DNA of 64,000 bases, taken from assembly GCF_014648675.1 (NCBI RefSeq), contig NZ_BMRO01000011.1, forward strand, positions 200,239 through 264,238, written 5' to 3'. The notes under the pieces are model-generated. The model saw only the letters and a list, made by a program, of their open reading frames with translations, was not told the DNA's origin and ran no database searches. Every line of letters begins with the position of its first letter. The first letter of the stretch is position 1. Position numbers and translations under genes: made by a program. Source of the stretch: Actinomadura livida (GTDB lineage: Bacteria; Actinomycetota; Actinomycetes; Streptosporangiales; Streptosporangiaceae). Below are positions 1 through 8,129 of the stretch, piece after piece.

Positions 1-639
1 CAGCCGGCGGATGAGATCGCCGCCGTCCCCGGTGAGCACCCTGCGCACGTCGCCGAAGTTCTCCGCCTCCGCCGACCTGATGTTCGGGCAGTACTCGAAG
101 ACGCCGCCCTCCTCCGATTCCCGGGTGAGCAGGCTGACCGTGAACTCGTTGGTGTCGAAATGCCAGGGATGCTCCATCCCGGGCTTGACGACGTTGAGGC
201 AGAGCGCCGACAGCGGGTCGGCGAGCTCGTGCACCCGCGGCAGCCCGAAGCAGGCCGCGACGAAGCGCTGGAACAGTTCGCTGGAATAGAGCCGGTGGAC
301 GATGAAGTCCGCGGGGATGTGGTCGCGGGCGACGAACGCGTTGCCCCGCTCGATCGTGATGCGCCCCGGGTGGTCTTCCGGCAATGGGGTGCCGATGTCG
401 ATGTTGTAGGCGTTCACCGTTTCGACGTCGTAATGGGCGCGCGGCGCGATCGTCGCGCATTCCGCGCTCAGCGCGTCCTGCAGTGCGGGCCGGATGAAGT
501 CGGGAAGCACGCAGCATCCCGATTCGGCCAGCGCCTCCCGGGTCCGGGAAACCGCGGCGTCCCATCCGGGGCCGCCGGGATCGGTCAGCGGATAGCGGCC
601 GGTGTCGACGACCTCCGCGAAATCCTCCGCCGCACCCAT
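1..639 (-). CDS. 2-oxoglutarate/Fe(II) oxygenase, ArpA/BesD-like, 3' end cut by window edge
   Basis: The frame is open from an ATG at 639 to the window edge (213 codons seen), with a GGAAGG ribosome site just upstream. The motif HPWHFDTNEF places an H-x-D pair at H160 and D162, as expected for the metal facial triad of the cupin-fold dioxygenases; the distal His lies outside the window. The stretch GGVFEYCPNIR after it recalls the ArpA/BesD-type family, some members of which halogenate or hydroxylate free amino acids. In the halogenases the Asp is replaced by Gly or Ala; here Asp is kept, so hydroxylation is the better guess. The substrate cannot be told from sequence. The gene diverges from the kinase gene at 949. 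Confidence 0.7.
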   Translation of the reverse strand, partial: MGAAEDFAEVVDTGRYPLTDPGGPGWDAAVSRTREALAESGCCVLPDFIRPALQDALSAECATIAPRAHYDVETVNAYNIDIGTPLPEDHPGRITIERGNAFVARDHIPADFIVHRLYSSELFQRFVAACFGLPRVHELADPLSALCLNVVKPGMEHPWHFDTNEFTVSLLTRESEEGGVFEYCPNIRSAEAENFGDVRRVLTGDGGDLIRRL

Positions 640-948
640 GAAGATCCTTCCGCCTCGGCCGACCCCAGATGGGTTTAGCACAGTCCTTCGGGCCATTCAC
701 GGCCCCTCCTTTCCGGGGTGGTTGTCAGAAACCGATAGGCCGGGCCCGTGACCTGTGACTTCGAACGGTCCCGGACGCGCGCGCCCGCCGCCGGAGGTGT
801 GGTCCATCTCACCCGGCCCTCCGGCGGCCCCGCCAAGGGGGTGGCGCCGGGGGCGCGTTTCCGCGAACCTTTCGGCGCGCGGGAGCGTCACCGACCGGTG
901 AGGTTCGATCATGAGCAGCGCGTGTGCAGACCCACGGGGGTGGCCGGG
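640..948. other. intergenic region between divergent oxygenase and kinase genes
   Basis: This 309-base stretch separates two divergent genes and must hold both promoters. An open frame continues upstream of the kinase start, but its translation is Arg/Pro/Gly-rich with no kinase homology, so I treat it as non-coding. No clear -35/-10 pair or operator was recognised. Confidence 0.4.
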
Positions 949-2769
949 ATGGAATGGCGGCTGGCGGAGTTCACCGAGGACCGCGAGCTGGGCCGCGGTG
1001 CGCAGGGGCGGGTCGTCCTCGCCCGGCACACCGCGTCCGGCGCACCGGTCGCGATCAAGTACCTAGGGCGGGCGGACGCCGCGGCCGTCGCCGGGTTGCG
1101 GGCCGAGGCGCAGATGCTCGGCCGGCTGACCAGCCCGTACGTGGCGCGCCTGTTCCGGTTCGTGGAGAGCGAGCACGGCGCGGCGATCGTGATGGAGGCG
1201 GTCAACGGGGCGTCGCTCAAGGAGGTGCTGCGCGAGCACGGGTCGCTGGCGCCGGAGGCGGCGCTGCTCGTGCTGAAGGGGTCGCTGCTCGGGCTCGCCG
1301 CCGCGCACGCCGTCGGGGTCGTCCACCGCGACTACAAGCCGGCGAACGTCGTCGTGCGGCCCGACGGGCTGAGCAAGCTCGTCGACTTCGGCGTCGCCGT
1401 CCTGGCCGGGCAGGGCTCGGCCGCCGGGACGCCGCTCTACATGGCGCCCGAGCAGTGGCGCGGCGAGGCCGCCACGCCCGCCACCGACGTGTACGCCGCG
1501 ACGTGCGTGTTCGTCGAGTGCGTGACCGGGCGCCGCCCGTTCCCCGCGGCGGACCGGGCCGCGCTGATGAACGGGCACCTCACCGCGCCCGTCGACGTGG
1601 CCGGCGTGCCCGAGCCGCTGCGCCCGCTCGTCCAGCGCGGGATGGCGAAGGACCCGGGGGAGCGGCCCCCGGGCGCGGCGGAGTTCGTCACGTGGCTGGA
1701 GTCCGCCGCGGCCGCCGCGTACGGGAGCGACTGGGAGCGCCGCGGCGTCCGCGCGCTGGCCGCCGCCGCGGTCGCGCTGGCTGCGCTGTTCCCGCTCGGC
1801 GCGCTCGCGGTCGCCCCCGCCGGGGCCGGTGCCGCAGGGGCGGCCGGCGCGTCCACCGCCGGCGCGGCGGGCGCGGCCGGGACGGGCGGCGGGGCCTCCG
1901 CCGGCACCGTGGGGGCGTCGGTGAGCAAGGGATTCCTCGCCACGGCGGCCGGGAAGGGGACGATGGCGGTCGCCGGCACCGCCGTGGTCGCCGCGACGGC
2001 GGGCGGCGCGATCTACGCGGTGCAGGACGACGCCGAGCCCCCGCCCGCCCCGGTCGTGACGCTGGCCGCGGACAGCCGGACGCTCACCGGCGGCCCGGTG
2101 CCGATCGAGATTCAGAACGCGCGGTACGCCAGGGTCACCGGCTTGGGCGACCCGGCCCTGGAGCGGCGGATCAACGCCGAGCTGCGCGGCCCGCTGGACC
2201 GGCTCATCGAGATCGCGCGGCGGGGCGTCCGCCAGGCGCCCTGCCCCGCGGGCAGGCCCATGGAGATCGGCACCGAGACGACGCTCGGGGTGCGCGGTCC
2301 GCGGCTGGTGTCCGTCCGGTACTTCCAGCTCTCCGACTGGTGCGGGCAGGCGGACGGGTCGCCCGGCGGCGAGGTCGTCACCGTCGACCTGCGCACCGGA
2401 CGCAGGCTCACCGCGGCCGACGTGTTCCGTCCCGGCGCGCTGACGGCCGCGGGCGTGCGCCGGCTCCAGTCGAGCGTCGAGCAGCGGGCGCCGACCGAGC
2501 CCCGGTGGGAGGACTGCAGCCCCGACGGGCGGTTCGAGGTCGCCGACTTCTTCCCCAGGAAGGCGCCCACCGTGCCTGGCAGGGACACCGACCCGCCCTT
2601 CCTCAACGCGTTCTTCACCCCGGGCGAGTTCCGGATCGCCCATCTGTCGGGCGGAAGCGACGGCTGCGCGAACCTCAGCTTCGGCGCGTCGTACGCGAGC
2701 GTCCGCGACCTGCTGAAACCCGAGATCGCCGCGGCGCTGCCCGGCGGCCCGTCCCCCGCCCGGAGCTGA
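949..2769 (+). CDS. transmembrane Ser/Thr protein kinase with extracytoplasmic DUF3298-like domain
   Basis: This 606-residue protein begins with a eukaryotic-type kinase domain (about residues 5-265): a GRGAQGRV glycine loop, K37 in VAIKYLG, HRD at 126-128 in HRDYKPANV, D146 of DFG, then APEQW. An Ala/Gly-rich hydrophobic region with likely membrane segments follows (about 275-360). The C-terminal 230 residues, with the phrase VTVDLRTGRRLTAADVF, resemble the extracellular DUF3298/RsiV-type domain, so an outside signal may gate the kinase. I chose ATG 949 because kinase homology begins there; GTG 940 is an alternative. No PASTA repeats are present. Confidence 0.85.
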   Translation: MEWRLAEFTEDRELGRGAQGRVVLARHTASGAPVAIKYLGRADAAAVAGLRAEAQMLGRLTSPYVARLFRFVESEHGAAIVMEAVNGASLKEVLREHGSLAPEAALLVLKGSLLGLAAAHAVGVVHRDYKPANVVVRPDGLSKLVDFGVAVLAGQGSAAGTPLYMAPEQWRGEAATPATDVYAATCVFVECVTGRRPFPAADRAALMNGHLTAPVDVAGVPEPLRPLVQRGMAKDPGERPPGAAEFVTWLESAAAAAYGSDWERRGVRALAAAAVALAALFPLGALAVAPAGAGAAGAAGASTAGAAGAAGTGGGASAGTVGASVSKGFLATAAGKGTMAVAGTAVVAATAGGAIYAVQDDAEPPPAPVVTLAADSRTLTGGPVPIEIQNARYARVTGLGDPALERRINAELRGPLDRLIEIARRGVRQAPCPAGRPMEIGTETTLGVRGPRLVSVRYFQLSDWCGQADGSPGGEVVTVDLRTGRRLTAADVFRPGALTAAGVRRLQSSVEQRAPTEPRWEDCSPDGRFEVADFFPRKAPTVPGRDTDPPFLNAFFTPGEFRIAHLSGGSDGCANLSFGASYASVRDLLKPEIAAALPGGPSPARS

Positions 2770-2837
2770 TCCGCACCGGGTCCCCGGCTTTGCGATCCCT
2801 CGACGCTCAGCCGCGCGCTCCCGGGTAGGGGACGGGC

Positions 2838-3326
2838 GTGCAGACGTTCCTGCCGTACGCGGACTTCGCCGCCACCGCCCGCGCCCTCGACCGGCGCCGG
2901 CTCGGCAAGCAGCGGGTCGAGGCGATCCAGGTGCTGCGCGCCGTGACCGTGCCCGATTACGGCTGGCGGCACCACCCGGCGGCGCTGATGTGGACGGGGT
3001 ACGAGGAGGCCCTCGTCCGCTACGGCCTGGAGGTCTGCGGCCACTGGTGCGAGCTCGGCCACGGCGACACGTGCGCGGCGACGCTGCGCGCCGACCTCGA
3101 AGGGGCGACGGGCGTGCGGCGGCCGCGGAACCAGGAGGAGCTCGCCGGCGCCGGGGAGCTGCCGCCCTGGCTGGGCGACGCCGAGTTCCACCTGAGCCAC
3201 CGGTCGGCCCTCGTCCGCAAGGACCCCGAGTTCTACGGCGCCCTCTTCCCCGGCACGCCGGACGACCTGCCCTACGTGTGGCCCGGCTCGGACCGCGGGC
3301 CACATGGGAGACGTCCAACCGGGTAA
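2838..3326 (+). CDS. MSMEG_6728-like protein, possible pyrimidine-dimer excision nuclease family
   Basis: This 162-residue protein starts at a GTG behind an AGGGGAC ribosome site. The N-terminus MQTFLPYADFAATARALDRR with the following LGKQRVEA is the hallmark of a small actinobacterial family related to T4 endonuclease V-type pyrimidine-dimer DNA glycosylases. Conserved features include HHPAALMW and a C-terminal FHLSHRSALVRKDPEFY. The predicted role is repair or processing of damaged DNA, but activity has not been shown for this subfamily as far as I know. It lies 68 bases after the kinase gene and may share its transcript. Confidence 0.65.
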   Translation: MQTFLPYADFAATARALDRRRLGKQRVEAIQVLRAVTVPDYGWRHHPAALMWTGYEEALVRYGLEVCGHWCELGHGDTCAATLRADLEGATGVRRPRNQEELAGAGELPPWLGDAEFHLSHRSALVRKDPEFYGALFPGTPDDLPYVWPGSDRGPHGRRPTG

Positions 3327-3395
3327 CGGAAGGGCGGAACGGTGCCGAGCGAACGGACGGTGCCGAACGAACGGACGGCCTAGGACGGCGAACCG

Positions 3396-4616
3396 ATGCT
3401 GAGAGAGCTCGTGGCGGCCAGCCACCTGATGTCCATGGAGCAACTGCCGGGCGCCGTCGCCCGGCACGCCGCCGACTCCGGCCTGCACGACGTGCTGATC
3501 TACGCCTCGGACGTGCAGCAGACGGTCCTGCGGCTGCTCACCGGACGCGGGCACGACGCGGGGCAGGACCCCGGCGACGAGACTCCCGAGTACAAGGTCG
3601 AGGGCACGCTCCCCGGCCGGGCGTTCCGGACCATGCGGCCGGTGAAGGGCCAGGTGTCCGACGACGGGCGCTGCCAGTGGTGGATGCCGATCCTCGACGG
3701 GGCCGAGCGGATCGGGGTCCTCCGCGTCACCGTCGGCCGGGACGACGAGCAGGCCCTGGACGACGCCGAGTACCTGGCCGGCCTCGTGGCCCTGCTGGTC
3801 GTCAGCAAGGGCCCCTACAGCGACTCCTATTCCCGGCTGATACGGACCCGGCCGATGACCGTGTCGGCGGAGATCCAGTGGCGGCTGCTGCCGCCGATGA
3901 CGTTCGCCAACGACCAGGTGGTGATCGGCGCGGCCCTGGAGCCCGCCTACCAGCTGGGCGGTGACACGTTCGACTACGCGCTGGCGGGCGAGACCGTCCA
4001 CCTCGGCGTCTTCGACGCCATGGGCCACGACACCACCGCGGGCCTGACGTCCGCTCTCGCGATCGCTGCGTGGCGCAGCAGCAGGCTGCGGGGCGCCGGG
4101 ATCCTGGAGACGGGCCAGGCGATCGAGGAGGAACTCGTCCGGCACGACGGCTCCGGGCGTTTCGTGACGGCCGTGCTGGCGGAGCTCGACCTCCGGTCGG
4201 GCGCCCTGTCGTGGGCCTCGTACGGGCATCCCGAGCCGGCCGTCATCCGCGGCGGGCGGTGGGTGACCACCCTGGACTGCCGGCCCGGGGCCCCGCTCGG
4301 CACCGACCTCGGCGTCGTCCCGAAGCTGTGCACCGAGCAGCTCCAGCCGGGCGACCGGGTCCTGTTCTACACCGACGGGATCGTGGAGGCCCGCGACCCG
4401 CAGAAACGGGAGTTCGGCCTCCACCGCTTCGTCGACTTCATCATCCGCCACGAGCAGGACGGGATGCCCGTCCCCGAGACGCTGCGGCGGCTCATCCACA
4501 GCATCCTCGACCACCACGCCGGTCACCTGGACGACGACGCCACCGTCCTGCTGGTCGAGTGGAACGGTCCGCTGGGCACCGGCGAGGACGCAATGGACGC
4601 GTTGCGCCAAACCTGA
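3396..4616 (+). CDS. GAF-SpoIIE/PP2C-type protein phosphatase
   Basis: A 406-residue cytoplasmic protein. The first 150 residues resemble a GAF sensor domain. Residues about 165-400 are a SpoIIE/RsbU-type PP2C phosphatase, seen in the motifs FDAMGHDTTAGL (metal-binding Asp), YGHPEPAVIRGG, FYTDGIVEARD and DDDATVLLVEW. Such enzymes dephosphorylate anti-sigma antagonist proteins in partner-switching pathways. No partner kinase or antagonist lies next to it, although the kinase gene at 949 is close and co-oriented. The stop is 13 bases before the palindromic repeat at 4630, its probable terminator. Confidence 0.85.
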   Translation: MLRELVAASHLMSMEQLPGAVARHAADSGLHDVLIYASDVQQTVLRLLTGRGHDAGQDPGDETPEYKVEGTLPGRAFRTMRPVKGQVSDDGRCQWWMPILDGAERIGVLRVTVGRDDEQALDDAEYLAGLVALLVVSKGPYSDSYSRLIRTRPMTVSAEIQWRLLPPMTFANDQVVIGAALEPAYQLGGDTFDYALAGETVHLGVFDAMGHDTTAGLTSALAIAAWRSSRLRGAGILETGQAIEEELVRHDGSGRFVTAVLAELDLRSGALSWASYGHPEPAVIRGGRWVTTLDCRPGAPLGTDLGVVPKLCTEQLQPGDRVLFYTDGIVEARDPQKREFGLHRFVDFIIRHEQDGMPVPETLRRLIHSILDHHAGHLDDDATVLLVEWNGPLGTGEDAMDALRQT

Positions 4617-4629
4617 ACCCCACCCGATT

Positions 4630-4693
4630 CGTTGACTTGCGGCGTGTTGTTGTTATGCAACGCTCCATAACAACAACACGCCGCAAGTCAACG
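4630..4693. repeat. palindromic repeat copy 1, bidirectional terminator
   Basis: Two 28-base arms (4630-4657 and 4666-4693) are perfectly complementary around an 8-base loop. The left arm begins CGTTGACTTGCGGCGTG and ends GTTGTTGTTATG. The same arms recur at 44467 and 59345 with different loops. It sits between convergent genes and the TGA at 4688-4690 inside the right arm is the stop codon of the esterase gene. Confidence 0.9.
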
Positions 4694-5677
4694 GGGTGGG
4701 GGGAGGCCGAGGGACTGCAGGAGCATCGGGTACGCCTTGTGCAGCTCGCGCTCCCAGTACGGCCAGTCGTGCTGGCCGTCGTAGAAGCGGGTGGTGACGG
4801 GGATGCCCCGGTCGCGCAGCCGTCCGGTGAACGAGCGGGCGTGGTCGCGGGTCGCGGCCTCGACCGGGTCGGTGAGCGGGAGCCCGCCGAGCGGCCCGGC
4901 CTTGCCGTTGCCGCTGGCCACCCACAGCCGGACGCCGCGCAGCCGCTCGGCGAGGTCGGCGGGGTTGTGCGCGCGCCAGATCGCGGCCTGGTCGTCGGGG
5001 TGCCCCCACACGCGGCGCCAGTCGGTGCCGGGGCACGCGAGCGCCGGACCCCAGCCGGTCGAGTTCTTCCCCGGCTCGTGGCCGAGGAGCGTGTCGAGGT
5101 ATCCGCTGAACGCGGCGGCGGCCTCGAACATGCCGGGGAAGCGCGCCGCGTAGAGCATCGCGCCGAGACCGCCCATGGAATTCCCGGCGATCACGCGCCG
5201 TTGCCCGGCGTTGTAGTCGCGTTCGAGAATGCGGCGGAGTTCGGTCATGTGGAACGTCTCCCATTGGGGCGTTCCGCCTTCTCCGTAGTTCCACCAGTCG
5301 GAGTAGTTGCCGCAGCGCCCGCCGTTCGGCATGACGACGATGACGCCCGTGCGGGCGGTCAGTTCGGCGACGTCGGTATCGCGCGTCCAGGCCGTGTAGC
5401 CGTCGACTCCGCCGTGCAAGAGCCAGAGGGTGGGCCAGGTCCGGTCGGTGTCCTTCGTCCATCCCGGCGGGAGGAGGAGCCGGACCTTCTCGATGCGGCC
5501 CATGGCGGGGGATTCGATGGTCAGGTCCACGGTGCGGGACGCGACGGACGTCTCGGCGACGACCTCGGGTCCGGTGCCGGCCAGGGCGGTGGAACGATCC
5601 ACGGTCGGGGCGGGGACGAGCAGGGCGAGCAGGGCGAGGGCCGCCGCGCATGCGGCGGCGGCGACGCGGTGAAGCAA
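4688..5677 (-). CDS. secreted esterase D / antigen 85-type alpha/beta hydrolase
   Basis: A 329-residue protein with a signal peptide (Ala/Leu-rich residues 1-22 after a short basic start). The fold is that of the esterase D / antigen 85 group: WPTLWLLHGG for the oxyanion region, nucleophile Ser in GNSMGG, and His in YDGQHDWPYWERELHKAYP. Natural substrates may be acyl esters at the cell surface; mycolyl transfer is not implied. It is a paralogue of the gene at 23491, sharing the phrases WP-TLWLLHGG and HDWPYWEREL. Its stop codon is supplied by the palindromic repeat, so the last residues were set when the repeat landed there or were fixed with it. Confidence 0.8.
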   Translation of the reverse strand: MLHRVAAAACAAALALLALLVPAPTVDRSTALAGTGPEVVAETSVASRTVDLTIESPAMGRIEKVRLLLPPGWTKDTDRTWPTLWLLHGGVDGYTAWTRDTDVAELTARTGVIVVMPNGGRCGNYSDWWNYGEGGTPQWETFHMTELRRILERDYNAGQRRVIAGNSMGGLGAMLYAARFPGMFEAAAAFSGYLDTLLGHEPGKNSTGWGPALACPGTDWRRVWGHPDDQAAIWRAHNPADLAERLRGVRLWVASGNGKAGPLGGLPLTDPVEAATRDHARSFTGRLRDRGIPVTTRFYDGQHDWPYWERELHKAYPMLLQSLGLPPPR

Positions 5678-5938
5678 TGCGAGGCCTTTCGAGAAAGGCC
5701 GGACAGGGTACGCCGGCCTTCGAAAAGGGGGGGGTGCCGTCGTGCGGCTGATGTGCGGACGCGGAATCGCCCTCGATTCCGGTCGCCTTCGGGCGGGGAT
5801 GTGCCCGGTGATGATCGTGCTCGGCAGGTTACGGGACGGGTCGTGCTCACTACTTACTCGGAGTAGGTTCCCGTTGTCCGTGCTTTCGAAGCTTCTTCTA
5901 TAAAGCGTATAAAATGCATTACCGGCCGTTGGAAAACG
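5678..5938. other. intergenic region upstream of esterase gene
   Basis: The region holds the esterase promoter. It contains an unusually AT-rich patch (about 5889-5920, including CTATAAAGCGTATAAAATGC), where reverse-strand -10-like hexamers are possible, and the palindrome TACTCGGAGTA at 5855-5865. No gene is evident. Confidence 0.4.
5855..5865. promoter_or_regulatory. candidate operator palindrome upstream of esterase gene
   Basis: TACTCGGAGTA is a perfect 11-base palindrome about 180 bases upstream of the esterase start, inside the likely promoter region. The form is typical of TetR-family operators. No adjacent regulator gene is present, so the binding protein is unknown. Confidence 0.35.
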
Positions 5939-5973
5939 GTGCGCCGGGCGCCCGCGAGGGGCGCCCGGCGCAC
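5939..5973 (-). terminator. terminator of peptide locus A
   Basis: A 15-bp perfect GC-rich stem (5939-5953 with 5959-5973) and a 5-base loop lie 22 bases past the stop of the M50 protease gene, with CGTTTTCC following on the transcribed strand. It separates peptide locus A from the esterase gene. Confidence 0.8.
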
Positions 5974-5995
5974 GTCGGAACCCGGGGGTGGGAAC

Positions 5996-7345
5996 TCAGG
6001 AGTCCGCCACCGGCTCGGAGACCGGGCCGTTGACGTACCGGACGGCCTGCCGCACCAGCCAGCGGGCCGCCATGTAGAGGATGAGCAGCACGCCCAGCAG
6101 CGGCAGGATGAGCAGGATGATCTGCAGGCCGGAGGTGACCAGCACGAGCGGGCTCGCCCCGTTCGACGCCGCCGTGGCCAGGCCGCGGATCATCATCCAG
6201 TCCTTGGCGACCAGGTTCGGGATCTGCGTCGTGATGAGGCCGAGCTGGAACACCAGCAGCGGCACCACCGTCAGCACCCAGACCGTGACGAAGATCTGCG
6301 GCCAGCGCTTGAGCTCCTGGAGCTTCGGGTCGGCCGGGCGGCGCAGCAGCTTGCGGCGCAGGATCGGCCCGATGTACTTGAACAGGTCGGGGATGCCGAT
6401 CAGGTCCGACATGATGTAGTAGCCGTCGAACCGGAGCGTCGGCAGCAGCTGCTGGATCATCTCGAAGTTGACGAACAGCACGGCGACGAGCAGCGGCTCG
6501 AACCCCGTCCACAGGTACAGCCCCGCGAGCCCGAGGACGAAGATGCCGTTGAAGTACACCCCGGCGAGGTCGGCGCGCAGCCGCCCGGCGCGGCCGAGCC
6601 GGTACGACTCGGTGATGTCGGTGTAGAACGCGGGCCACACGAGGTAGATCCCGCAGCCCATGACCCCGGGGCGGACGCCGCCGTACCGGCAGGCGGCGGC
6701 GTGCCCGAACTCGTGGAAGACGCACGACAGCACCCCCAGCCCCATGATCATCAGGATGCTCACCGGGACGAGCAGGGTCTGCTGGAACGCCTCCGCGATC
6801 GACCGGCTGGTGAGCAGCCAGACCTCGCACCCGATGACGGCGGCGACCGTGACCGCGACGATCACCGGCCGGAACAGCCAGCTGAACAGCCCGGCGATGA
6901 ACCAGGTGACCCGCTCCGGGCACACCGCGACCTTGAACTTCAGGCCGAGAAATGGATTCGCCTTGACCAGGGGCGGCGACGTGCCGTCGGTGTAGCCGGT
7001 GACGCCGAGCGGCGCGAGCTTGCGGTCGACGAGGTAGACGACCTGCTCGGCGGTCAGCCGGGCGCCCGCCTCCTCGCTGACCGTGGCGGCGACCGTTTCG
7101 AGCGCCGCGGGGACGTCCCGCGTCTCGGCCAGGTCGCGGTGGTCGTGCAGCGCCTTGGCGACGAGGAACAGCAGCGGCGGCAGCCTGACGAGCTGCCGGT
7201 TGGGGAGGCACACGAGCTGGGGCGGCTCCCGGTAGCCGGAGTTCTTGAACTCGCCGACGAGTTCCGCGCCCTCGGCGAGGGCCGGGAAGGCGAGGGACTT
7301 CGGAACGCCGGCCTCGTCGACGGCCTGGTCGGCGGGGGTGCTCAT
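5996..7345 (-). CDS. membrane M50 (site-2-type) metalloprotease of peptide locus A
   Basis: A 449-residue polytopic protein. Residues about 25-125 are soluble and look like a PqqD-like peptide-binding or winged-helix domain. Residues 130-440 carry several membrane segments, zinc motif HEFGH at 211-215, and a second motif LRFDGYYIMSDL with D307 as probable third ligand. These features match putative peptide zinc metalloproteases of the M50 family found in peptide (RiPP) gene clusters. Its ATG overlaps the stop of precursor gene 3 by four bases, so the two are translated together. The probable role is leader removal or membrane handling of the peptides encoded just upstream. Substrate assignment is inference from linkage. 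Confidence 0.8.
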   Translation of the reverse strand: MSTPADQAVDEAGVPKSLAFPALAEGAELVGEFKNSGYREPPQLVCLPNRQLVRLPPLLFLVAKALHDHRDLAETRDVPAALETVAATVSEEAGARLTAEQVVYLVDRKLAPLGVTGYTDGTSPPLVKANPFLGLKFKVAVCPERVTWFIAGLFSWLFRPVIVAVTVAAVIGCEVWLLTSRSIAEAFQQTLLVPVSILMIMGLGVLSCVFHEFGHAAACRYGGVRPGVMGCGIYLVWPAFYTDITESYRLGRAGRLRADLAGVYFNGIFVLGLAGLYLWTGFEPLLVAVLFVNFEMIQQLLPTLRFDGYYIMSDLIGIPDLFKYIGPILRRKLLRRPADPKLQELKRWPQIFVTVWVLTVVPLLVFQLGLITTQIPNLVAKDWMMIRGLATAASNGASPLVLVTSGLQIILLILPLLGVLLILYMAARWLVRQAVRYVNGPVSEPVADS

Positions 7346-7587
7346 GAGTCGTGGTGGACGGAGACGGGAATGCAGCTCAGCGTCGTCTCTTCCGGCTGGG
7401 CCAGCAGACCCGTGCCGAGGAGGCCGGACGTTCCCGCCGAGTGCCAGTACTGGCAGGCGTACACCGCGTCGGTGCCGCCGCCGCCTCCGCCGCCGGCGGA
7501 CGACAGCACTAGCCGTCCGGGAAGGACCTCGCCCGACAGCCGGTCGAGGTCCGCGTAGCTGAGCTTGTGAGGGGTCGTCTGGCTCAT
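7342..7587 (-). CDS. precursor-like peptide 3 of locus A
   Basis: An 81-residue peptide. Its leader (SYADLDRLSGEVLPGRLVLS) matches the leaders of peptides 1 and 2. A run of seven Gly then leads to a divergent C-terminal part with CQYWHSAGTSGLLG and a second Cys in TLSCIPVSV. Relative to its siblings it keeps Cys-Gln, GLLG and the later Cys, but the remainder differs, including charged EE and HHD residues. The ATG at 7587 has a GAAGG ribosome site; the stop overlaps the protease start. It may be a second product or a regulator/immunity-type variant. Confidence 0.75.
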   Translation of the reverse strand: MSQTTPHKLSYADLDRLSGEVLPGRLVLSSAGGGGGGGTDAVYACQYWHSAGTSGLLGTGLLAQPEETTLSCIPVSVHHDS

Positions 7588-7618
7588 GGGTTCGCCTTCA
7601 GATCGTCCGGAAAGAGGG

Positions 7619-7668
7619 GGAAGGGCTGGCGGGAGAACACCAGCCCTTCCGTGCGGGCGCGAGCCCGC
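7619..7668 (-). terminator. double hairpin between precursor genes 2 and 3
   Basis: Read on the minus strand, a 6-bp hairpin (GCGGGC with GCCCGC, 7653-7668) is followed by an 11-bp hairpin with arms GGAAGGGCTGG and CCAGCCCTTCC (7619-7650). Both lie just past the stop of precursor 2. An identical pair follows precursor 1. They probably attenuate read-through into the peptide 3-protease unit, giving more precursor than protease. Confidence 0.75.
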
Positions 7669-7690
7669 GGTACTGCTCTTCGGTCAGCCG

Positions 7691-7921
7691 TCAGCTGCCC
7701 GCGGCCACCGTGCTGCCGGCGCAGGCCATCGACGAGCTGTTGGTCGCCGGGTTGACGATGCCCAGCAGGCCGTGGTTGACGGCCGTCACGGCCTGGCAGT
7801 TCGGCGCGACGATGGCGCCGCCGCCGTTGCCGCCACCGGCGAGAAGGGTGGACAGAACGGCGCGCTCCGGCAGGACCTCGCCGGTCAGCATCTCGAGCTC
7901 GGTGTAGGTGTACGACTTCAT
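7691..7921 (-). CDS. precursor-like peptide 2 of locus A
   Basis: A 76-residue peptide. The first 27 residues form a leader with MKSYTYTELEMLTGEVLPER, then AVLSTLLAGGG. A Gly-rich linker leads to a C-terminal segment containing NCQAVTAVNHGLLGIVNPAT and a second Cys in MACAGS. It is nearly identical to peptide 1. Two Cys could form one disulfide or thioether-type bridge. No lanthipeptide, lasso or radical SAM enzyme is adjacent. Own promoter at 8009-8038 and a hairpin pair after the stop show that it is an independent transcription unit. Function unknown; bacteriocin or signalling peptide are both possible. Confidence 0.8.
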   Translation of the reverse strand: MKSYTYTELEMLTGEVLPERAVLSTLLAGGGNGGGAIVAPNCQAVTAVNHGLLGIVNPATNSSSMACAGSTVAAGS

Positions 7922-8008
7922 GTCATTCCTCTTCTTGGTCGTGCCCGGATCTCACGGTGGATACCGGATGTCCCTTTTCCCGCCTCCGGTCAGAAGCAGG
8001 TAGCTCTA

Positions 8009-8038
8009 CGTATAGCAGACCTCACCTGGAGTAGCCAA
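8009..8038 (-). promoter_or_regulatory. sigma70-type promoter of precursor gene 2
   Basis: On the minus strand TTGGCT (8038-8033) and TATACG (8014-8009) are separated by 18 bases, about 90 bases before the ATG. The same two hexamers and spacing occur upstream of precursor gene 1. Confidence 0.7.
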
Positions 8039-8129
8039 GCATGGGCCTGCCAGCGGTTTCACCGTGTCCCCCGGAGGGGACGCGCGGCGCGCTCGGCCGC
8101 CGCCGACCACGACTTCCCGCGGGAGAGGA

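Larger units (their letters stand above)
7619..8040. repeat. tandem duplication unit, copy 2 (precursor 2 with promoter and terminator)
   Basis: From the hairpins through the gene to the -35 box this segment matches 8130-8555 almost base for base, with small indels in the Gly-encoding tract and the 5' leader. About 90 unrelated bases lie between the copies. Confidence 0.85.

Noticed and set aside
748-948. Upstream extension of the kinase frame
   Set aside because: Kinase homology begins at 949-960; the extra residues are low complexity.
4630-4693. Recurring translated strings such as LRRVVVMxxxITTTRRKST and LTCGVLLL in several frames, at first suggesting a shared protein motif
   Set aside because: They are translations of the palindromic repeat arms at the three copies, not conserved protein.
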